40,273 nt of DNA from a virus: IMG/VR virus record IMGVR_UViG_3300015158_000017, positions 1 to 40,273 of that record; one strand, given 5' to 3'. Positions 36,157 through 40,273 of this stretch are shown here, piece after piece. The notes under the pieces are model-generated. The model was not told the DNA's origin. It was given only the letters and a program-made list of their open reading frames with translations, and ran no database searches. The stretch's first letter is position 1; every line of letters starts with the position of its first letter. Made by a program: the position numbers and the translations under genes.

Positions 36157-36775
36157 GGAGGCTTTCTAGGAAGCGCTGGAATGGAACGACGCGGCCTTCG
36201 CCGATGGTGGCGTTCTTGAAGCTGCGCTCAGTGCGGACGCCAGCCAGGTTTTTGAGAAACTGCCAGTCAGTCTCGTTGTCGACGACGATCAGGACGTAGT
36301 CGTGGCGCTCGTTGAGCTGCGCGGTGATGGGATACTCGGGGGGCGGCGCGAGCTCTTTCAGGAGGTCGGCTATCTCGGTCGCGCTGTAGCCGGTGATCGC
36401 GAACTGGGGAAGCTTTTGCAACGCCTCCTTCAGCAGATCGGGATCGGTCGTGGAGAGGTCGCCCAGGCGGTTGTCAGCCAGGAGGTCGGCGAGCTCCTCC
36501 TCGGCGGAGGCGTAATCCTGGAATTCGACGGGAATGGCGGCAGCGCCGATTAACCGCGCGGCCAGGATTGCACCGTGCCCGCGAACAACAAGGCCGCTGA
36601 GTTTCGAGACGGTAACGCTGTCACGCCAGCCGTGGGCGCGGATCGCGGCGGCGTAGAGCTCCAGCTGGCGGCCTGGGTGCTTGTTTGGGTTCGCTGGATT
36701 CAGCCTCAGATCCCCGATCGGGACCATCTCGTGGAAGGCGCAGTGAACCGGAATCGTCGACGAAGTGCTCTCCAC
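36092..36775 (-). CDS. ParB-like nuclease/CTPase-fold protein
   Basis: 227 aa from GTG 36775. ParB/Srx N-terminal domain: VPIGDLRLNPANPNKHPGRQ, ELYAAAIRAHGWRDSVTVSK, VVRGHGAILAARLIGAAAIP and VEFQDYASAEEELADLLADN. A helical middle (DPDLLKEALQKLPQFAITGY) and a C-terminal strand region (HDYVLIVVDNETDWQFLKNL) follow. Phage ParB-domain proteins act in DNA modification, nuclease activity or segregation. It overlaps the glycosyltransferase and follows the 414-bp gap, with TTTTGACA 13 nt upstream. Confidence 0.85.
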   Translation of the reverse strand: MESTSSTIPVHCAFHEMVPIGDLRLNPANPNKHPGRQLELYAAAIRAHGWRDSVTVSKLSGLVVRGHGAILAARLIGAAAIPVEFQDYASAEEELADLLADNRLGDLSTTDPDLLKEALQKLPQFAITGYSATEIADLLKELAPPPEYPITAQLNERHDYVLIVVDNETDWQFLKNLAGVRTERSFKNATIGEGRVVPFQRFLESLRENLHSISPARRDDHDAPARA

Positions 36776-37190
36776 CTATAAGAAACAATGTCAAAAGGGA
36801 CAGAAACATTTTCAATGGGCCGCATGAAAGTGACTAAAGATACATTTAAACTGTTAGGTGAGGGTGGATTGTGAAAGAGATTCCTTGCCGGGGGTGGGTA
36901 AGGGACACGTAAAGGGCGTGGCGTCCTAATTCGGAGCGTGTTGGAGGAAGGTGTTGGTATTTCTGAGACAACCTCTGCCTACGTCTGCTTACCTATTTAA
37001 AGCGAGGCATCTCTGCAGTCTGCTTAATCCGTTTTATATGCATAGGTGAGCATAGGTCATGAACATTCGTCTTGAAAAATAACAGCCGAACGCACGCCGG
37101 GCGGGCGGGTCTCGAAGTCCGACAACGGCGAACGGAGGGGGGAAGAATAGCGGCGCGCTGATGCGCGCAATAAATAAGGGAAGTCGCGGC
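36776..37190. other. 415-bp non-coding region, possible origin or control region
   Basis: No convincing gene on either strand. It holds two direct copies of GCATAGGT at 37040-37047 and 37050-37057 (10-bp spacing, one helical turn), a GCGCGC-TGAT-GCGCGC hairpin at 37153-37168 just after the helicase stop on the minus strand, and the TTTTGACA motif near 36789. Composition is less GC-rich than the flanks. A replication origin or promoter-terminator zone between replication and later genes is possible. Confidence 0.45.
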
Positions 37191-38894
37191 TTAGGCCGCT
37201 GGAAGCTGATCGTCAGCGTCGAGAATCTGAATCTCGTAACGCTTCTGCCTGTTCTCGCCATGCGCGCCGAACTGCACCCGCCGCCCATCCGCCAGCGTGA
37301 ACCTGGTCCCGCCGTATTGATTCGTGAACAGCTTGCCAAAGAAGCTCTTCTTTCCCTGCGTTAGCTCGAACTGCTCCTCCTCGACTTCGATCTGTCCCTC
37401 TTTGCCATCTATTTCAGGCATGCCATCAGGGCGTTTTACCTTTCGCTTGACCATCTTGCCTTCGAGATGCCACTCGAAAGCATTGAGCGAGCGACAAACC
37501 TCGATGATATCACGGAACTCATACTCGGCCCGCTTTGTCACACCCTCTGCCAGGCGAGCGACAATGGCACTCATGTCGGCGAAATCTGGATCCACTTCTG
37601 CTGCCGCCGACTGCATCGGATTGCCAAAACCGGCGTATTCCACGATACCACCGAAAATTCCCGAGAACGTCTCGAACCCACGATACACCGATGACGGCGC
37701 GGGCCGCCCGGCTTTGTCCCAAGCCTGGAGAAGCGCCCAGCTCGCGGCCAACAGATCTGCCCTCACTTCATTCCGCGAGAGATAGACCGCATCGATCGGC
37801 CGTTTAATCGCGCGGCTTTGCGCATCCGCTTCCGCCACGTACAGGTCACACAGTAAAAAACGACCCGTCAAATCCGTCGAAAGATCGATGTTGTTGCCCG
37901 CTATGAAGACAATCGACGACTGCGGCACCGCGAACTTCTTCTGCGAATTCATCAGCCGCCCGCTCCAGATCGACGCAGTAATGAATGCGTTCAACGTCGG
38001 ATTCCGAAGCCTGTTGCCGACCTCATCGAGCACGATGTAAGGCGAACCATTCAGCGCCTCAGTATCGAGAATTTTCCGGAATTCTTCCTTCGAATCCGAG
38101 ATCGCCTGGATATGGACGAACGGCCCACACGGCCCCACGATCGCCGTCTGCAAAAGCAAGCCTTTCCCGGCGCGCGATTGATTCGCGCGATATGCAAAGT
38201 TCAGCGGCTTCCCTCCCACCGGCAGCAGCGCCGCGCCGTAGATCGACTGCATCGCGCAGATATGCACCGCCTTCGATCGCTCGTTGAGGAACGGCCATTC
38301 ATTTAGAAAATCGTTCAGGAACAACTTCGCGCGCTCGAGGTCCCAGTCAGTGGGATATTCGAGGCAATCCTTCATCGTCAGGATGCCCGACTCCGTATCG
38401 TAACCTTTTGCCAACAATTCGATCCGACCATCGGCCCGCATCACCGGCAATTGAACGAAATTCACCCGCTGCAGTTTGCGTAGCGGGTAGCGAAACGAAT
38501 CCGATGCGAGACACCCCCGCGCCTCATCCACGCTCATCGTTTCCGGAATGATCGAGACACCGGTTTTTCTCGTGTATTGCTCTTCAAAACAGACCGCCTG
38601 GCGATCCACGTAGGTTCGGAGCCTCTGCGCATCCATGTCCTCGATCCGCCCAGACTCCGGATCGATCGTCACCGGCGTTGTTTCCCTGCGATAAAGACCG
38701 TTCGCGCCAATCACATGACCCACTTCACGGGCGAACGCTTCCAGCAATCGCCCGCCGCCTCGCGGCAATTTTATTTGCGGCAAATCGGGCCGGGAAGCCT
38801 CATTCTCCAGCCCTGGTAATGCCGGTGCGCCGCCGTCCACTGCGATGCCTTTTTCGCGCGCGATTCTGTTCAGGGCGTCGCTTTGTTCGCTCAT
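37191..38894 (-). CDS. Phage helicase (P-loop, SF3-like)
   Basis: 567 aa from MSEQSDALNRIAREKGIAVD. The ATPase core has Walker A ANQSRAGKG (237-245), Walker B YIVLDEVGN (286-294), sensor 1 GNN at 333-335 (IVFIAGNNIDL) and an arginine finger candidate R345 in TGRFLLCD. The N-terminal 200 residues include a beta-rich part (DPESGRIEDMDAQRLRTYVD); the C-terminus is highly charged (KMVKRKVKRPDGMPEIDGKE). Next to the primase and overlapping it by 4 nt, it is the presumed replicative helicase. A start 48 nt upstream is possible but overlaps the primase more. Confidence 0.82.
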   Translation of the reverse strand: MSEQSDALNRIAREKGIAVDGGAPALPGLENEASRPDLPQIKLPRGGGRLLEAFAREVGHVIGANGLYRRETTPVTIDPESGRIEDMDAQRLRTYVDRQAVCFEEQYTRKTGVSIIPETMSVDEARGCLASDSFRYPLRKLQRVNFVQLPVMRADGRIELLAKGYDTESGILTMKDCLEYPTDWDLERAKLFLNDFLNEWPFLNERSKAVHICAMQSIYGAALLPVGGKPLNFAYRANQSRAGKGLLLQTAIVGPCGPFVHIQAISDSKEEFRKILDTEALNGSPYIVLDEVGNRLRNPTLNAFITASIWSGRLMNSQKKFAVPQSSIVFIAGNNIDLSTDLTGRFLLCDLYVAEADAQSRAIKRPIDAVYLSRNEVRADLLAASWALLQAWDKAGRPAPSSVYRGFETFSGIFGGIVEYAGFGNPMQSAAAEVDPDFADMSAIVARLAEGVTKRAEYEFRDIIEVCRSLNAFEWHLEGKMVKRKVKRPDGMPEIDGKEGQIEVEEEQFELTQGKKSFFGKLFTNQYGGTRFTLADGRRVQFGAHGENRQKRYEIQILDADDQLPAA

Positions 38895-40087
38895 GCTTTT
38901 ACTGTCTGCGCGCGCGATAGACGCTGGAGTGCCTGCCGGCATTCGTCGCTCACCGGCGCGTAGTAATGCAAAGCGCGTGTCAATGCCGCGCCATTCGTCT
39001 CATCCGAGTCCGAGATACCTAACGAGGCCCATTTCAGCCACGGCGCGAGTACTTCCCGTCGCGGTGCGAGCTCAGTGATCGGTCGCATAGGTGGGTCCGG
39101 ATTTACATACAGAAGCTTCTGGAGCGATCGATGGCGCCAGCAACCTGGCAACCTGGTGAGCCTCACCGCCGTCATAGCGCCCGGATCGGCCCCGAGCACT
39201 ACCAGCGCTCGTTTCATCGATTCCCGTTCAGTGTCCCACTCGCCCTTCGTGCGCGCGTCGATCCTAACCAATGCATGCACGCTACGGCCACCGCTCGAAT
39301 AAATCGCCGCGATCCGGAGCGGAAACTGGACGATTGCCCCCAGCCACGTCTTCAGATTCGCCTTGTCACTCTCGATCACGAAATAACGCCACGACGTCAC
39401 CGCTTCCTCGCTGCGCCGGCTCATCGTGCCCTGGCGCGGGTTTGGGTGGTACTCACCATCTACAGGCTGCGCGAGAAACCAGACGCCATGCGGTCCGCGT
39501 TGCGGAATGGGATCATCCGGCCACACAGCGTCGCCTTGCGATTTGTTGTCCGTAAAAATCAGAACCTTTTCGGACTTATGCGCAGCGCCGTCGAAAGTGA
39601 AAAGGCTCGCCTTCGGCCGTCGATATAGCAGCTCAAGGAACCGGCCGGGAGCCACCGTGCACGGATCCTCTACTGATCGCGCAGCAAGCCAGATCAAATC
39701 CACCTTGCCCGCCCAGTCACCCGCGAATCGCGTCAACGCTTCGTTCTCGAACTGCGGTTTTGCTGGTGCAGTGATGCCGTGCATCTCGCGATAATCCGGC
39801 CCTGGAACGAACTCCATCCCTTTCGCCAGATAACCGCGGCCCCGATCATTGCTGAAAGCCTTCTCCGCGCCGGCAAGTTTGTGCTCCAGCTCTTTCGTGC
39901 TCCAGGGCGGTTCGCAACGCGTGTTGTATTCCTCGAGTATCGGCATCGCCTGCGATGGGCTCAGGCCAAATCCTTGCACGAGGACGCACGCAACGTGGAA
40001 CGTCGCGCCATGGCCATTTGATCCCGAAACAGCCGCCGGCATCTTCGACACGTAGAGCCGCGCCCGCTCGAAGAGTGATAGCGCCAT
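38891..40087 (-). CDS. Primase-like replication protein (AEP-type)
   Basis: 398 aa. N-terminal helical domain (RARLYVSKMPAAVSGSNGHG, GFGLSPSQAMPILEEYNTRC, WSTKELEHKLAGAE) is the segment common in phage and plasmid primases. The middle/C-terminal domain has an AEP-like pattern: FVIESD with E239 and D241, then SGGRSVHALVRIDA (265-278) with the conserved His, and a later VRLTRLPGCWRHRSLQKLL. Probably makes primers for phage replication with the helicase encoded next. Start 40087 follows the adenine methylase fragment. Confidence 0.75.
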   Translation of the reverse strand: MALSLFERARLYVSKMPAAVSGSNGHGATFHVACVLVQGFGLSPSQAMPILEEYNTRCEPPWSTKELEHKLAGAEKAFSNDRGRGYLAKGMEFVPGPDYREMHGITAPAKPQFENEALTRFAGDWAGKVDLIWLAARSVEDPCTVAPGRFLELLYRRPKASLFTFDGAAHKSEKVLIFTDNKSQGDAVWPDDPIPQRGPHGVWFLAQPVDGEYHPNPRQGTMSRRSEEAVTSWRYFVIESDKANLKTWLGAIVQFPLRIAAIYSSGGRSVHALVRIDARTKGEWDTERESMKRALVVLGADPGAMTAVRLTRLPGCWRHRSLQKLLYVNPDPPMRPITELAPRREVLAPWLKWASLGISDSDETNGAALTRALHYYAPVSDECRQALQRLSRAQTVKA

Positions 40088-40102
40088 AGAGACTAGACCT
40101 CG

Positions 40103-40273
40103 CTATGGCTGGCGATAACTGCCGGCGTTTCTCGCCGTTTCCGGCGCTGGCGCCTTTAATCGAAGGACCGCACCGCCGCCGAGGAACGGCTCAATGTAAA
40201 CCCGGTGCGGCGGGATCTGGTTGATGATCCACTGGGCGCAGCCCATCGCGCCCTTCCCTCCATCGTAACGCAT
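40103..40273 (-). pseudogene. Truncated DNA adenine methylase (Dam-type) fragment
   Basis: 56 residues from ATG 40273: MRYDGGKGAMGCAQWIINQI then PPHRVYIEPFLGGGAVLRLK APAPETARN. MRYxGGK and IEPFLGGGAVLRLK are the N-terminal motifs of phage N6-adenine methyltransferases (SAM-binding FxGxG), but the TAG comes before the DPPY catalytic motif. It is a remnant or a sequence that lost its 3' part. The window ends at its start codon, so no upstream context is seen. Confidence 0.75.

Overview
The window reads as one tailed-phage genome, most likely an integrated prophage. It opens with a tyrosine integrase and ends with a fragment of an adenine methylase, and nearly everything between lies on the minus strand. 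It has high GC, most neighbouring genes share 4-nt ATGA/GTGA start-stop overlaps, and recognisable Shine-Dalgarno sequences are scarce. Several families of degenerate short repeats sit in the gaps. This style, plus a GH75 chitosanase-type lysin and many secretory N-termini, recalls soil Verrucomicrobiota as host. That host is an inference; no marker gene in the window proves it.

Left end (1-3461): the integrase (+) faces an eight-gene minus-strand operon (3142 down to 710). The operon runs from a ribbon-helix-helix (RHH) regulator through an acyl carrier protein (ACP), small basic and membrane proteins, a 43-residue CxxC/membrane microprotein and a GNAT acetyltransferase to a small putative HTH protein. 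A paralogous RHH gene diverges from the first (3249-3461, +). The 106-bp gap between them carries a strong operator dyad, so this is probably the phage's regulatory switch plus a lysogeny/accessory operon.

Lysis and host interaction (3485-7479): an unknown late gene, two plus-strand secreted/membrane genes, the GH75 lysin, membrane proteins and a lipoprotein that could form a holin/spanin set, and a stand-alone response-regulator receiver domain.

Tail (7511-20188): two large fibre/appendage proteins, a PKD-domain protein, the tape measure protein (418 aa), a tail-tube candidate and neck/completion candidates. No sheath gene is seen, so a siphovirus-like tail of roughly 60 nm is suggested. 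A minus-strand terminator (20207-20251) separates the tail from the head module.

Head and packaging (20292-31254): an exported small protein, a SAP-like protein, the major capsid, a scaffold-like coiled coil, an S49 protease, the portal, a cluster of tiny overlapping ORFs with a duplicated 84-bp element, an odd tRNA, the large terminase (GpA family), a zinc ribbon and the small terminase.

Early region (31251-40273): a C5-cytosine methyltransferase carrying eight internal repeats, a RarA C-terminal-like protein next to a separate AAA+ ATPase, a SymE-like protein, MazG, a putative TAGT-like glycosyltransferase, a ParB-like protein, a helicase and a primase. The methyltransferase, glycosyltransferase, MazG and ParB genes together suggest a DNA-modification pathway.

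The most unusual points are the many late and virion proteins with export-type N-termini (two with signal peptides built from genome repeats), the divergent RHH switch, the phage ACP-GNAT operon, the possible DNA hypermodification set and the tRNA with a conflicted identity.
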